Source: Devosia sp. A16 (lineage in GTDB: Bacteria; Pseudomonadota; Alphaproteobacteria; Rhizobiales; Devosiaceae). Taken from it: DNA of 64,000 bases. The stretch lies in contig NZ_CP012945.1 of the NCBI RefSeq assembly GCF_001402915.1, positions 1,002,001 to 1,066,000 on the forward strand, written 5' to 3'. Shown here piece by piece: positions 1-9,818 of this stretch. Positions within the stretch are counted from its first letter, which is position 1. Each line of letters starts with the position of its first letter. Below the pieces are notes generated by a model, which saw nothing but the letters and a program-made list of their open reading frames with translations, made no database searches and was not told where the DNA came from. The translations under genes and the position numbers were made by a program.

Positions 1-531
1 GCTATGGCCATCGCCACCTCGCTCGCGCCCAAGGTGATCGTCGCGGACGAACCCACCAGCGCGCTCGACGTGGTGGTGCAGCGCCAGGTGATGCAGACGC
101 TGGGTCGCCTGCAGGATGGGCTCGGCGCCGCCGTCGTCCTCATCGGCCACGATATGGGGCTGATCGCCCAGTTCGCCGACACGGTGGGCGTGATGTATGC
201 GGGGAGGCTGGTCGAGATCGGGCCGGTCCGCCAGATGATCGAGAGCCCCCGGCACCCCTACACGCGGCTCCTCGTCGACAGCCTCCCCGGGATCGAGGTG
301 AAGCGCGAGCTGACCGGTATCCCCGGCCTGCCGCCGCCATTGGTCGACCTGCCGCCCGGCTGCAGCTTCAACCCGCGCTGCCCGCTCGCCTTCGAGCGCT
401 GCCGGCGCGAGACACCGCTGCTGCAACAGGTGGCGCCGGGCCAGAACGCTGCCTGCCACCTCTATCCCGAGCACGCGGTGCTGCCGCCGCTGCCGCCGAT
501 GACCCGTGCCCACCAGGAGCTCCGCCCGTGA
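1..531 (+). CDS. Peptide-type ABC transporter ATP-binding protein (DppD/OppD-like), 5' truncated
   Basis: The reading frame is open from the window edge, so the N terminus with Walker A lies outside. What remains is the second half of an ABC ATPase: Walker B followed by the D-loop (VIVADEPTSALD), the H-loop histidine (LIGHDMG), and the C-terminal oligopeptide-transporter extension with its cysteines (CSFNPRCPLAFERC). That extension is typical of DppD/OppD ATPases, which power uptake of peptides and, in many soil bacteria, oligosaccharides. The stop overlaps the GTG start of the next ATPase (GTGA), so the two are translationally coupled. The permeases and binding protein should lie upstream of the window. 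Substrate cannot be told from the sequence. Confidence 0.93.
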   Translation, partial: AMAIATSLAPKVIVADEPTSALDVVVQRQVMQTLGRLQDGLGAAVVLIGHDMGLIAQFADTVGVMYAGRLVEIGPVRQMIESPRHPYTRLLVDSLPGIEVKRELTGIPGLPPPLVDLPPGCSFNPRCPLAFERCRRETPLLQQVAPGQNAACHLYPEHAVLPPLPPMTRAHQELRP

Positions 532-1574
532 CCGCACTGATTGAAATGCGCGGTGTCACCAAGACCTACGGCGCCTTTACCGCGCTCAACGACGTCACCC
601 TGTCGCTGTCGGACACCAGCCCGTCGATGACCGCGGTCGCCGGCGAAAGCGGCAGCGGCAAGACCACCCTGGCGCGGATGATGCTGGGCTTCATCAACCC
701 CTCGCAGGGCGAGGTGCTGTACCAGGGCAAGGACGTGGCCAAGATGTCCGGCGCCGAGCAGCGGCAGTTCCGCCGCGAAGTGCAACCGGTGTTCCAGGAT
801 CCGTTCGACGTGTTCAACCCGTTCTACCGGATCGACCACGTACTCGAGACCCCGGTCAGGCGCTACAAGCTGGCCGACAGCGAGGCCAAGGCCCGCGCCA
901 TGATCGAGGACGCGCTGAAGCGCGTCGGGCTCCGTCCGCAGGATACGCTCGGCCGCTTTCCGCACGAGCTGTCGGGCGGCCAGCGCCAGCGCATCATGGT
1001 GGCGCGCGCCGTGCTGCTGAGGCCAAGGCTCATCGTCGCCGACGAGCCGGTATCGATGGTCGATGCGTCGCTGCGCGCCACCATCCTCGACGAGCTGAAA
1101 ACGCTCAACCGCGAGCTCGGCATCTCGATCGTCTACATTACGCACGACCTGACCACCGCCTTCCAGATCTGCGACAACATCCTGATCCTCTATCGCGGCA
1201 ACGTCTCGGAGGCCGGCGCGGTGGAGCGGGTGATCGGGGCGCCCAAGCATCCCTACTCGCAACTGCTGGTCTCCTCGATCCCGCTGCCGGACCTGTCGAA
1301 GGCCTGGGGCGGCGAGGAGATTCCCGTTTCGGAGGCCTCGGCCGCCCGGGCCAATCCCGGCTGCAAATTCGCGCCGCGCTGTCCGCATGTCATGGAGATG
1401 TGCTGGGACAACCTGCCGCCCAAATACGTCCCCGACAGCCAGCGGCTCGCCACCTGTTTCCTCTACCGCGACGCCCCGGTCTCGGCGAGCGACGACGTCG
1501 CCTCGGCGTTCCGGCCGCCCAACCACGGAGTGCTTTCAGGAAAAGTTGCAGACTTTTCCGGTTCGAAAGCGTGA
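528..1574 (+). CDS. Peptide-type ABC transporter ATP-binding protein (DppF/OppF-like)
   Basis: A complete 348-residue ATPase, the partner of the preceding one. It shows Walker A (GESGSGKTT near residue 40), the signature LSGGQRQRI, Walker B with DEPVSMVDA and the H-loop THDLTTA. The C terminus carries the OppF-type cysteine extension (CKFAPRCPHVMEMC). The start is GTG, overlapping the upstream stop by four bases. The sequence is a close relative of the ATPase at 29715-30581, which belongs to a second transporter of the same class in this window. It acts on the cytoplasmic face of the membrane. The aldo-keto reductase 51 bases downstream may be in the same transcript. Confidence 0.94.
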   Translation: MTALIEMRGVTKTYGAFTALNDVTLSLSDTSPSMTAVAGESGSGKTTLARMMLGFINPSQGEVLYQGKDVAKMSGAEQRQFRREVQPVFQDPFDVFNPFYRIDHVLETPVRRYKLADSEAKARAMIEDALKRVGLRPQDTLGRFPHELSGGQRQRIMVARAVLLRPRLIVADEPVSMVDASLRATILDELKTLNRELGISIVYITHDLTTAFQICDNILILYRGNVSEAGAVERVIGAPKHPYSQLLVSSIPLPDLSKAWGGEEIPVSEASAARANPGCKFAPRCPHVMEMCWDNLPPKYVPDSQRLATCFLYRDAPVSASDDVASAFRPPNHGVLSGKVADFSGSKA

Positions 1575-1625
1575 CCATCAAAGACACCTCACCGCCACGG
1601 CCCCCTAATTTTCGTCCCCAACCGA

Positions 1626-2663
1626 TTGCCCATGACCATGACCATCAAGCTCACCGACCGGCATCGCGTCGGCGCCACCAGCCTCGAACTGCCGCCCATG
1701 GGGTTCGGCGCCGCCCATCTGGGCGGCATGTACCACCGCGTTTCCGGCGAGACCGCGCACGCAACGCTCAAGGCCGCCTGGGATGGCGGCGTGCGCTATT
1801 TCGACACCGCGCCGTTCTACGGTCGCGGCCTCAGCGAGCACCGGGTCGGCGACTTCCTCATCGACCAGCCGCGCGACCAGTTCCTGCTCACCACCAAGGT
1901 CGGCCGCTACTTCCGCCGACCGGTCGACCCTAAAACTTTCGACCGCACGCCGTGGGGCGGCGGGCTCAACATGGAGATCGTCTGGGACTATTCCTATGAT
2001 GGGGTGATGCGCGCCTATGAGCAGAGCCTGTTGCGGCTCGGCCTCGACAGCGTCGATGCGCTGCTGATCCATGACCCCGAGGCCTCGCTGGCCAGCAACC
2101 CCGATGGCCCCCGCATGGAGGACATGGTGCGCAGCGGCATCAAGGCGCTCGAGGAACTGAAGGCCTCCGGCCAGATCAAGGCCATCGGCATGGGGCTCAA
2201 CGCCGCTCCCTCGCTGATGACCTTCGCGCCGCAGGTGCCGCTCGATTTCTGCATCGTCGCCATGCCCTACACCCTGCTAGACCAGTCGGCGCTCGGCACC
2301 GGGCTGAAGCGCTGCCTCGACAACAACATCTCGGTGATCATCGGCGCGCCCTATGCCTCGGGCATCCTCGCCACCGGCCCCGGCCCCAACGCCCGCTACG
2401 GCTATGGCATCGCCTCGGAGGAGGTGCAGGACAAGGTCCGCCGCATCCAGCAGATCTGCGCCAACCACGGCGTGTCGCTGCAGGCGGCCGCACTGCAGTT
2501 CCCGCTGGCGCATCCGACGGTGGTCTCGGTGATCCCCGGCGGCGCGAGGCCGGAGGAAGTCACCAGCAATATCGCCTATCTGCAGGAGGCGATCCCGACC
2601 GCGTTCTGGGCCGAACTCCAGGCCGCGGGACTGATCGACGCGGCCGCGCCGGTGCCTGTGTGA
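1626..2663 (+). CDS. Aldo/keto reductase, D-threo-aldose 1-dehydrogenase-like
   Basis: A 345-residue aldo/keto reductase with the full catalytic tetrad: Asp60 and Tyr65 in FDTAPFYG, Lys91 in TTKVG and His149 in LLIHD. The opening GFGAAHLGGMY, the Y(D/S) segments and the length fit the subgroup that includes D-threo-aldose 1-dehydrogenase (L-fucose/D-arabinose dehydrogenase) and pyridoxal dehydrogenase. Such enzymes oxidise the aldose at C1 to the lactone with NAD(P). Here it sits downstream of the transporter ATPases and next to the D-arabinan-type locus, so D-arabinose oxidation is a reasonable inference, not shown. An alternative start is ATG 1632; neither has a clear ribosome binding site. 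Confidence 0.85.
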   Translation: MPMTMTIKLTDRHRVGATSLELPPMGFGAAHLGGMYHRVSGETAHATLKAAWDGGVRYFDTAPFYGRGLSEHRVGDFLIDQPRDQFLLTTKVGRYFRRPVDPKTFDRTPWGGGLNMEIVWDYSYDGVMRAYEQSLLRLGLDSVDALLIHDPEASLASNPDGPRMEDMVRSGIKALEELKASGQIKAIGMGLNAAPSLMTFAPQVPLDFCIVAMPYTLLDQSALGTGLKRCLDNNISVIIGAPYASGILATGPGPNARYGYGIASEEVQDKVRRIQQICANHGVSLQAAALQFPLAHPTVVSVIPGGARPEEVTSNIAYLQEAIPTAFWAELQAAGLIDAAAPVPV

Positions 2664-2713
2664 TTGACGCCGAACTCTCAGTCGTCCCTGTCCAGGAAGG
2701 GGCCGGTCGGCAC

Positions 2714-2864
2714 TGTGCTGACTGCACGACCCCTCCCCCAGCCCCTCCCCTCAAGGGGGAGGGGAGCAGGGGAGAGAGCCTGCGCTGGTGTGATGAAGCA
2801 CGATCTCTCGCCTCCCTCCCCCTTGAGGGGAGGGATTGAGGGAGGGGGTGGTGCAGTCAGCACA
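2714..2864. repeat. Large palindromic intergenic repeat, copy 1
   Basis: A long imperfect inverted repeat filling the gap between the aldo-keto reductase and the DUF4185 gene. Two copies of the core palindrome CCTCCCCTCAAGGGGGAGG face each other around a unique centre. The outer arms, TGTGCTGACTGCAC at 2714-2727 and its exact complement at 2851-2864, are specific to this locus. It lies between the 3' ends of two convergent genes and could act as a bidirectional terminator or mRNA stabiliser. Confidence 0.85.
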
Positions 2865-2926
2865 ATGCTGCGTCACCACCGTCCAGGCGAACCTCGATCG
2901 GGGCGAGGCTGGAAGTCACAGACGCC

Positions 2927-3979
2927 TCACCGCGGCGTCAGCACCGCCTTCATGATGTAGGTATTGTACGGGCCGAACTGGCTCATGACGAACCAGAACG
3001 TCAGTCCATCCGCCGAAATCCAGGACGGGGTCATGTAGGCGCCATAGGCCTGCGCATAGTCCGAACCGCGTGCCAGCACCTGCGGCGCCGACCACGGCCC
3101 TTCCGGGCGTTCGGCGAAGCGCAGCTCGATCGCCTGCGACAGCTCGTTGAGCGTCGAATACATCCAGAGCCTGATGCCGGGATTCCACACCAGCGAACCT
3201 TCGCCGACGCCGGGCTTGATCACCTCTGTCGCCTGGGCCCGGTCGCTCACCCAGCCGCTGCCGTCGAAATACTCCCAGGCTTTGGTGTCGAGCACCTTGT
3301 CGGCGGCGACACGGCCGACCCGCGCGCCCGAGAACCGCCCGCAGGGCGTGCCGATGGCATAGACATACTTGCCGCCCTCGTTGCCCAGTCCTGGCTGGGC
3401 CGAGAGCGCCAGCATGTTGAAGCTCGACTTGAAGCTGCCGAACTCGTCGGGGCCGGGGCTCCAGGTCTTGCCGCCATCCGTCGACGAGATGAAGCGCGAC
3501 CAGTTGCACAGCCACACGCCACCCATCGAGGAGAAGCCGTTCACCGACATGTAGTGCAGGTAAAGCGTATCGCCGACCGTCACCAGGGCGGTCGGGATCT
3601 TGGTCTGCTCACCCTTGAACGCCTCCTGGTGCGCGCCCCTGGCGATCTCCACTGCCTTGCCGTCTTCGCCCCTAACCCAGTCGTCGATGACGATGCCATC
3701 CGAGGCATCGTGGTCCGCCGTGAAGGCGAGAACATTGGAGCGCCAGTTCGGCCCGAAGCGGATGCAGGCATTGTCGTTCCAGCCGAAGGTGTCGCCGAAG
3801 GCGAGAACGATCTTGCCGTCGATCTCGGCCATGGTGCCAAGATCGGTGCCGCAGATGTCGGGGCCTTTCATCGGCGCCGGTGCGTTGGGTCCGGTGAGGG
3901 CTTTCACCTTTTCGGAAGTGACGCTGTAGTCGGTGGCGAGGGCTGGGGTGATGGCGGAGAGCAGGGTCAGAGCCGCCAT
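2927..3979 (-). CDS. Exported DUF4185 protein, GH183-type endo-D-arabinanase candidate
   Basis: From ATG 3979 the product is 350 residues with a cleavable signal sequence (MAALTLLSAITPALA). The mature part is one DUF4185 domain, with the early acidic motif FGDTFGWNDN near residue 61 and repeated aromatic strands suggesting a beta-propeller. DUF4185 includes CAZy family GH183, reported as endo-D-arabinanases that cut mycobacterial arabinogalactan and lipoarabinomannan. As the only exported hydrolase of this operon it would make oligosaccharides for the transporters. The frame stays open to an ATG at 4156 that overlaps the upstream stop (ATGA), but that extension runs through palindromic repeat copy 2 and puts the signal sequence in the middle. 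GTG 4009 is another possible start. The start is therefore uncertain; the family call is good, the exact activity inferred. Confidence 0.82.
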   Translation of the reverse strand: MAALTLLSAITPALATDYSVTSEKVKALTGPNAPAPMKGPDICGTDLGTMAEIDGKIVLAFGDTFGWNDNACIRFGPNWRSNVLAFTADHDASDGIVIDDWVRGEDGKAVEIARGAHQEAFKGEQTKIPTALVTVGDTLYLHYMSVNGFSSMGGVWLCNWSRFISSTDGGKTWSPGPDEFGSFKSSFNMLALSAQPGLGNEGGKYVYAIGTPCGRFSGARVGRVAADKVLDTKAWEYFDGSGWVSDRAQATEVIKPGVGEGSLVWNPGIRLWMYSTLNELSQAIELRFAERPEGPWSAPQVLARGSDYAQAYGAYMTPSWISADGLTFWFVMSQFGPYNTYIMKAVLTPR

Positions 3980-4000
3980 CAGGCTCCGTGCGGAAAGAGC

Positions 4001-4105
4001 ACCCCCCACCCTGTCCCTCCCCCGCAAGGGGGGAGGAGACGCCAACACTGACGCCGGTGAGGGCGTCTCCCTCCCCCTTGCGGGGAGGGGACAGGGGTGG
4101 GGGTA
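4001..4105. repeat. Large palindromic repeat, copy 2 (in the 5' region of the DUF4185 gene)
   Basis: Two facing arms: CCCACCCTGTCCCTCCCCCG on the left and its complement around 4080-4104 on the right, each with a core CTCCCCCTTGCGGGGAG-type palindrome. They enclose a short centre. It sits between the ATPase stop (4153) and the probable DUF4185 start (3979) and keeps the DUF4185 frame open. In mRNA it would form a large hairpin just before the signal-peptide codons. Confidence 0.85.
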
Positions 4106-4152
4106 TTCTTCCCGCGCCGGCCCGTCAGTCACATCGCTCCAACGCATCAGCA

Positions 4153-5271
<1,119 letters not shown>

Positions 5272-5273
5272 CG

Positions 5274-7841
5274 TCAGCCTCCCAGCGTCAGGTCTGCGGT
5301 GTCACCCGCGCCAAGCCTGCGGTCGATACGGGCGGTGCTGCCGGCAAAGCTCAGCGTCGCGAGGTCGAGCTTGCCATAGCGCACTTCGAGACGGACCCGG
5401 TTGCCGCTGCGGCTCACCACCCCCCAGCCCTCGCCCACCGACCAGAACCAGCTGCCATCGCCGCTGTCCTTCGGCGCAAAGCCGATTTCGCCCTTGGTGA
5501 GGTCGTAGCTGAAGCCGGACCAGGCATTGACCAGCGCGAAGCTCGACATCGAGCGGGCATAGTAGCTGCCGCACTCGATCTCGTTCCACGGGTTGCGCCG
5601 ATGCCCGTCATGACGGGCCCGCGCCGTGCGGACAATGCTGAGCCCTTCCTCGGTGAGGCCGCGATAGATCAGGTGCGAAGCGAGCATGTATTCGAGCCCG
5701 GTCCACACCTCTTCCGAATAGGGCGCCGGCACCGCCGGCTTGGTGGTGCCCTCGGGCCAGGTGGCGATCAGCACGCCGCCTTCGTCCTCATAGGCATAGA
5801 CCCGGCAGGGGTTGAAGTGCCCCTTGAGGTCGGGCCGGTAGTTGTGGCGATAGGCCGAGGCGAGCGCCGTCTTCACCTTGTCCGGGTCGAGGAAGCTGCC
5901 GAGCCCGGCGAGGTCGGCATGCCACTGCCCGAGGATCTGGTCGGTCGCGCAGCCGTCGTTGAACTGGTACTTCATTTCGCCGTACTCGTCCGACCAGTAC
6001 GTTTCCATGAAGCCGTCGGCGATCACCCCGACCTTACCCACGGCATGGTCGAACTTCTCGATCAGCGCCTTGTCGCCGAGATCGGTCTTCTGGATGAAGT
6101 AGTCGCCGTTGAAAAGCTCGCGATTGAGGTAGTCGGCGCCCGCCTGCCCCATCCGGTCGAGCTCGGCGGCAAACTTCGAATCCCCCGCCGCACGGCCCAT
6201 TTCGGCGCCGGCCTTCAGCGCCGCCACATACATGGTCGAGAGCCAGGAGTTGGGCCCGAACAGCTCCATGTCGAGCGTGTGGTGCTGCCGGCCCCAGAGG
6301 ATGCCGGTCCGCTCCGGATCCCACTGGTCCGGATTGTCGGCCGACCAGGCATATTCGAGCGCGGCGCGCACCTTGGGCCAGTAACGCTTCAGCCAGTCGG
6401 TATCGCCTGAAATCTTCCAGTCCCGATAGGTCTTGATGATCGAGCCGAACTGGCCGTCGGCACAGGGGTTCAAGGGAAAGAAGGCCGAACCGAGCGGGAT
6501 GATTTGCCGGAAGGTCAGCCCGCCATTGGGCAGCTGGTTATAGGTGTAGTCGGTCTCCCGCAGCGTCCGCTCGAGCCCCGGGAACAGGTAGGGCAGCGTC
6601 TGCTGGTAGTTCCACACATGCGTGCACGAACCCTCGCAGCTGCCCTCGTTGGTGAACTGGCCTTCCCAGGCCCAGAGCTCGCCATTCTCGAGCCGCAGCA
6701 CCGTCGCGGTGCGGAGGATGCTCATCGTGCCCTGCACAGCATCGATGATGTCGACCGGCAGCGAAGTGCCGAACAGCGTGTCGCGGAAAGCGAAGGTCGG
6801 AGCGCGGAGCTCATCCCAGCGCGCGAAGGCTTCGGCCAGCACGGCAGCGGAGTTCTGCCACTGACTGGCATAGTAGTTGCGCCAGGTGCCGGTCTCGCCA
6901 TCGACGGCGTTGGGCCGCCAGTAGACCTGCCCGACCGGAAAGTGCCAGCTGATGGCAAAGCGGATGGTCCTGCTCTCCCCCGGCGCCACCGTGACACGGG
7001 CGGCGAGCGTGCCGTGCTCGGGTTGGTCGAACATGTTGCGGTTGAGCCGCGGCTTGTCGTAGTGCCGCTCGGGCAACCGGCCCGCCCGCGCGAACTCGCG
7101 CCAGAACAGGTTGAGATCGTCGAACCACTGGCCACGAAAGTGATAGTCGAGATGGTCGACATCTTCGGCATCGGTGGCGATCGAGACGTCGCCCGTCTGC
7201 CAGTCGGGCAGCTCGTCCGCAGCCGTCAGCAGCAGCGTCTTCACCCCGCCCGCCTCGGCATAGCTGTGCCGGCCGTTCTGGCAGCCATGGTTCCCGAGCG
7301 TGCCGCCGATGGTGTAGTCGACAGGCACGGTGCCGGTATTGGTCACCTCGATTTCGAACATCGCCGCCGGCAGCGAGGAATCGCGCTCATTGGTCGGAAT
7401 GAACGGGCTCCAGGCGGTGAGCTTCACCGTACCGGGGAACGTCGCGTCATGGAACGCCACCTCGGCCACCGGGAAGGTGCCGGTGAAGGTCGTCGCCTCG
7501 AAATGCGGTACGCCCGCCAGCGTATTGCGGTTGGCGCCCCAGCCGAAGCCGTCGAAGAATTTCCGCGTCGTCGGCGATCCCGTCGGCAACCCTTCATAGG
7601 GCCCGTTGAGCACCCGCGCATCGAGCAGCTCGCCCCCGGCCTCGGCCTTGATGGCGAAGTGGCTGTAGCCGTTGAAGCTCTGCAGCCCGGGCCGGTTGCG
7701 GATCGACCAGTCGACCAGCCGGCCGCTGCCCGAGAGCGCGAGGCCACCGGCACCGATGCCGCCGAGCGGGAAAGCGATGTGGCGCGCGCGGTCGCCTTCG
7801 TAGGTGAAACGCTTGTCGGTGTTGGTCATCTGAAAATCCAT
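5274..7841 (-). CDS. GH116 glycoside hydrolase (DUF608 family)
   Basis: An 855-residue GH116 enzyme. The N-terminal beta-sandwich domain opens with the family motif AFPLGGIGAGGLALSGSG (residues 23-40). The C-terminal (alpha/alpha)6 catalytic domain starts near residue 370. By analogy with characterised GH116 enzymes the nucleophile is probably Glu403 in CEGSCTHVWNY and the acid/base Asp634 in TDQILGQWH. No signal peptide is seen, so it should be cytoplasmic and act on imported oligosaccharides. GH116 is known for beta-glucosidase, glucosylceramidase, beta-xylosidase and an exo-beta-D-arabinofuranosidase. The DUF4185 and GH172 neighbours favour the last, as an inference. Start may be ATG 7841 or 7829; it lies three bases after the permease gene. 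Confidence 0.9.
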   Translation of the reverse strand: MDFQMTNTDKRFTYEGDRARHIAFPLGGIGAGGLALSGSGRLVDWSIRNRPGLQSFNGYSHFAIKAEAGGELLDARVLNGPYEGLPTGSPTTRKFFDGFGWGANRNTLAGVPHFEATTFTGTFPVAEVAFHDATFPGTVKLTAWSPFIPTNERDSSLPAAMFEIEVTNTGTVPVDYTIGGTLGNHGCQNGRHSYAEAGGVKTLLLTAADELPDWQTGDVSIATDAEDVDHLDYHFRGQWFDDLNLFWREFARAGRLPERHYDKPRLNRNMFDQPEHGTLAARVTVAPGESRTIRFAISWHFPVGQVYWRPNAVDGETGTWRNYYASQWQNSAAVLAEAFARWDELRAPTFAFRDTLFGTSLPVDIIDAVQGTMSILRTATVLRLENGELWAWEGQFTNEGSCEGSCTHVWNYQQTLPYLFPGLERTLRETDYTYNQLPNGGLTFRQIIPLGSAFFPLNPCADGQFGSIIKTYRDWKISGDTDWLKRYWPKVRAALEYAWSADNPDQWDPERTGILWGRQHHTLDMELFGPNSWLSTMYVAALKAGAEMGRAAGDSKFAAELDRMGQAGADYLNRELFNGDYFIQKTDLGDKALIEKFDHAVGKVGVIADGFMETYWSDEYGEMKYQFNDGCATDQILGQWHADLAGLGSFLDPDKVKTALASAYRHNYRPDLKGHFNPCRVYAYEDEGGVLIATWPEGTTKPAVPAPYSEEVWTGLEYMLASHLIYRGLTEEGLSIVRTARARHDGHRRNPWNEIECGSYYARSMSSFALVNAWSGFSYDLTKGEIGFAPKDSGDGSWFWSVGEGWGVVSRSGNRVRLEVRYGKLDLATLSFAGSTARIDRRLGAGDTADLTLGG

Positions 7842-7844
7842 GGG

Positions 7845-8699
7845 TCAGGCCCGGATGCCTGAGAAGGTGACGCCCTCGATCACCATCTTCTGGGCGACGA
7901 GGAAGAGGAGAACGACGGGGAGGATGGCCATGCTCATGGCGGCCATCACCACCGAGAGGTTGCCCTGGCTCATGTAGCCGCGCAGCAGGTCCATCGCGAT
8001 CGGCAGGGTCATCGAATCCTGCGAGGTGATCAGCGCCCGCGGCTGGAAATAGGCGTTCCACGCCCCGGTGAAGGTGATGATGGCAAGCGCCCCGAGGGCC
8101 GGCATCAGCTGCGGCAGCGAGATGCGCCAGAAGATCTTGAAGTAGCCGGCGCCATCCATCAGCGCCGCTTCCTCCAGCTCCTTGGGTTGCGAGCGCAGGA
8201 ACTGGCGCAGCATGAACACCCCGAAGCTCGAGGTCAGCCCCATCAGCACCAGGCCCAGCGGGTTGTTGAGCAGCCCGAGCTTGGCATAGCCCAGGTAGAT
8301 CGGCAGGATCGTCACCTGCGCCGGGAACATCAGCCCGATCAGCATGACGAAGAACAGGCTGTCGCGGCCGGGGAACCTGAGCCGTGCATAGGCAAAGGCG
8401 GCGAGCGTGCAGGTGACGAGCTGGCCGATGGTTACCAGCACCGCCACATAGAGGCTGTTCCAGTAGATTTTCAGGAACGGCACCGACGAGGCCAGCACGG
8501 TCTGATAGTTGCTGACATCGAAGCTGGGCGGAAAGAAGCTCGGCGGCATCTTGTAGGCCTCGGCCGCCGGCCGGAACGACATCGAGAACAGCCAGAAGAA
8601 CGGCATCAGCATCAGGATGCCCATCAGCAGCAGCACCGCGATGATGGCGCGATCGACCCATTTCTTGGCTTCGCGGGTCTGCATGGATCTGGTCTGCAT
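7845..8699 (-). CDS. Sugar ABC transporter permease, MalG type
   Basis: A 284-residue inner-membrane permease with six predicted membrane segments. The cytoplasmic EAA loop (KELEEAALMDGAGYFKIFWRI) that docks with the ATPase lies around residues 175-195. The N-terminal segment ILMLMPFFWLFSMSFRP is typical of MalG-type CUT1 permeases. It pairs with the MalF-type permease four bases upstream and is followed by the GH116 gene after three bases, so it is in mid-operon. The first codons repeat a short phrase (MQTRSMQTR), so translation may begin at the second ATG, 8684. Substrate is probably an oligosaccharide that the GH116 enzyme then cuts. Confidence 0.93.
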   Translation of the reverse strand: MQTRSMQTREAKKWVDRAIIAVLLLMGILMLMPFFWLFSMSFRPAAEAYKMPPSFFPPSFDVSNYQTVLASSVPFLKIYWNSLYVAVLVTIGQLVTCTLAAFAYARLRFPGRDSLFFVMLIGLMFPAQVTILPIYLGYAKLGLLNNPLGLVLMGLTSSFGVFMLRQFLRSQPKELEEAALMDGAGYFKIFWRISLPQLMPALGALAIITFTGAWNAYFQPRALITSQDSMTLPIAMDLLRGYMSQGNLSVVMAAMSMAILPVVLLFLVAQKMVIEGVTFSGIRA

Positions 8700-8703
8700 G
8701 GCC

Positions 8704-9738
8704 CTACTCCCGCACCCAACGGCGCGAGCCGATGATCTGGATGATGGTGATGATGAGCACGAGGATCATCATGATGACGCTGACCGCGGCGGCATAGCCG
8801 AGCTCGAAGCTGCCGAACGCCTCGTCGACCAGGTAGATCGACAGCGAGCGGGTGGAATCGCCCGGGCCGCCGCCGGTGAGGATCATGATCGACTCGAACA
8901 CCTGCAGCGCCCCGATCGAGGCGAACACGATGCAGAAGAACAGCACCGGCGAAATGAACGGCAGCGTGATGCGGCTGAACCGCCGCCAGGGCGAGGCGCC
9001 GTCCATCGATGCCGCATCCATGATCGGCTTGGGCACGCCCTGCAGCGCCGCAATCAGGATGATCATGAAGAAGCCGGTGTTCTTCCACACATCCATGATG
9101 ACGATCGAGGTCATCGCGAATTTCGATGAGCTGAGCCACGGCACCTGCCCGATGCCGAGCTGGGCCAGGTAGTAATTGATGACGCCGAAATCGACGCTGT
9201 AGAAATAGCTCCACACCACCGCCACAAACGCCGCCGAGATGATCACCGGCAGGAAGAAGGCAAGGCGGAAGAAGTAGAGCAGCACCGTCGGCATCGCCCG
9301 GTTCAGCGCCAGCGCCAGGATCAGCCCGACCGCCACGTTGAAGCTCACCGCGAGGAAGGCGAAACGCAGCGTGTTCCAGAAGATCTCGAGCGAGCGCGGC
9401 TCGGTGAGGAAGCGCACATAGTTCTCGAACCCCACCCAGTCGGCGCCGAAGCTGATGTCGTAATAGGTGAAGCTGAGGATGATGGTGATGGCGACCGGCG
9501 CCAGGACGAACGCCGCATAGAGCACGATCGAGGGCAGGACGAAGACGTAGCCCGCCTGCATCTGCGCCTTGCGGAGGTCGGAAATCCTGCGCTTGCGGCC
9601 ACCCCCACCCTTGATCCCTCCCCACAAGGGGGAGGGAGACGCAGGAACCGAAGCAGTGGTGCCGTCGCCTCCCTCCCCCTTGTGGGGAGGGACTGAGGGT
9701 GGGGGTGGCCCCAAGCGCGATGGTTCAGATTGATGCAT
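8704..9738 (-). CDS. Sugar ABC transporter permease, MalF type, with repeat-encoded N terminus
   Basis: The 344-residue frame encodes a MalF-type permease. Membrane segments begin at AGYVFVLPSIVLYAAFVLAP and an EAA loop (DAASMDGASPWRRFSRITLP) is present. The unusual part is residues 10-46, rich in Pro, Gly and Ser, which are translated from palindromic repeat copy 3 (9597-9710). After the repeat there is no good start codon before the first membrane segment: the only ATG there is immediately next to it. ATG 9738, with GAGAAG about nine bases upstream, is the best start. So the repeat is probably translated as a cytoplasmic N-terminal tail. It lies between the binding-protein gene and the second permease in the GH116 operon. 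Confidence 0.9.
   Translation of the reverse strand: MHQSEPSRLGPPPPSVPPHKGEGGDGTTASVPASPSPLWGGIKGGGGRKRRISDLRKAQMQAGYVFVLPSIVLYAAFVLAPVAITIILSFTYYDISFGADWVGFENYVRFLTEPRSLEIFWNTLRFAFLAVSFNVAVGLILALALNRAMPTVLLYFFRLAFFLPVIISAAFVAVVWSYFYSVDFGVINYYLAQLGIGQVPWLSSSKFAMTSIVIMDVWKNTGFFMIILIAALQGVPKPIMDAASMDGASPWRRFSRITLPFISPVLFFCIVFASIGALQVFESIMILTGGGPGDSTRSLSIYLVDEAFGSFELGYAAAVSVIMMILVLIITIIQIIGSRRWVRE
9597..9710. repeat. Large palindromic repeat, copy 3 (within a permease reading frame)
   Basis: A near-perfect inverted repeat: outer arms GGCCACCCCCACCC and GGGTGGGGGTGGCC, inner palindromes CCTCCCCACAAGGGGGAGG and CCTCCCCCTTGTGGGGAGG. The centre is about 35 bases. It falls inside the open frame of the MalF-type permease and keeps that frame open. 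Confidence 0.87.
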
Positions 9739-9818
9739 CCGCGAACTTCTCGGTTTGATACCAGGAGAAATGCCCGCGCCGCACCCGAAGGTTACGGCGC
9801 GGGCAGTCCGGGGGAGGA

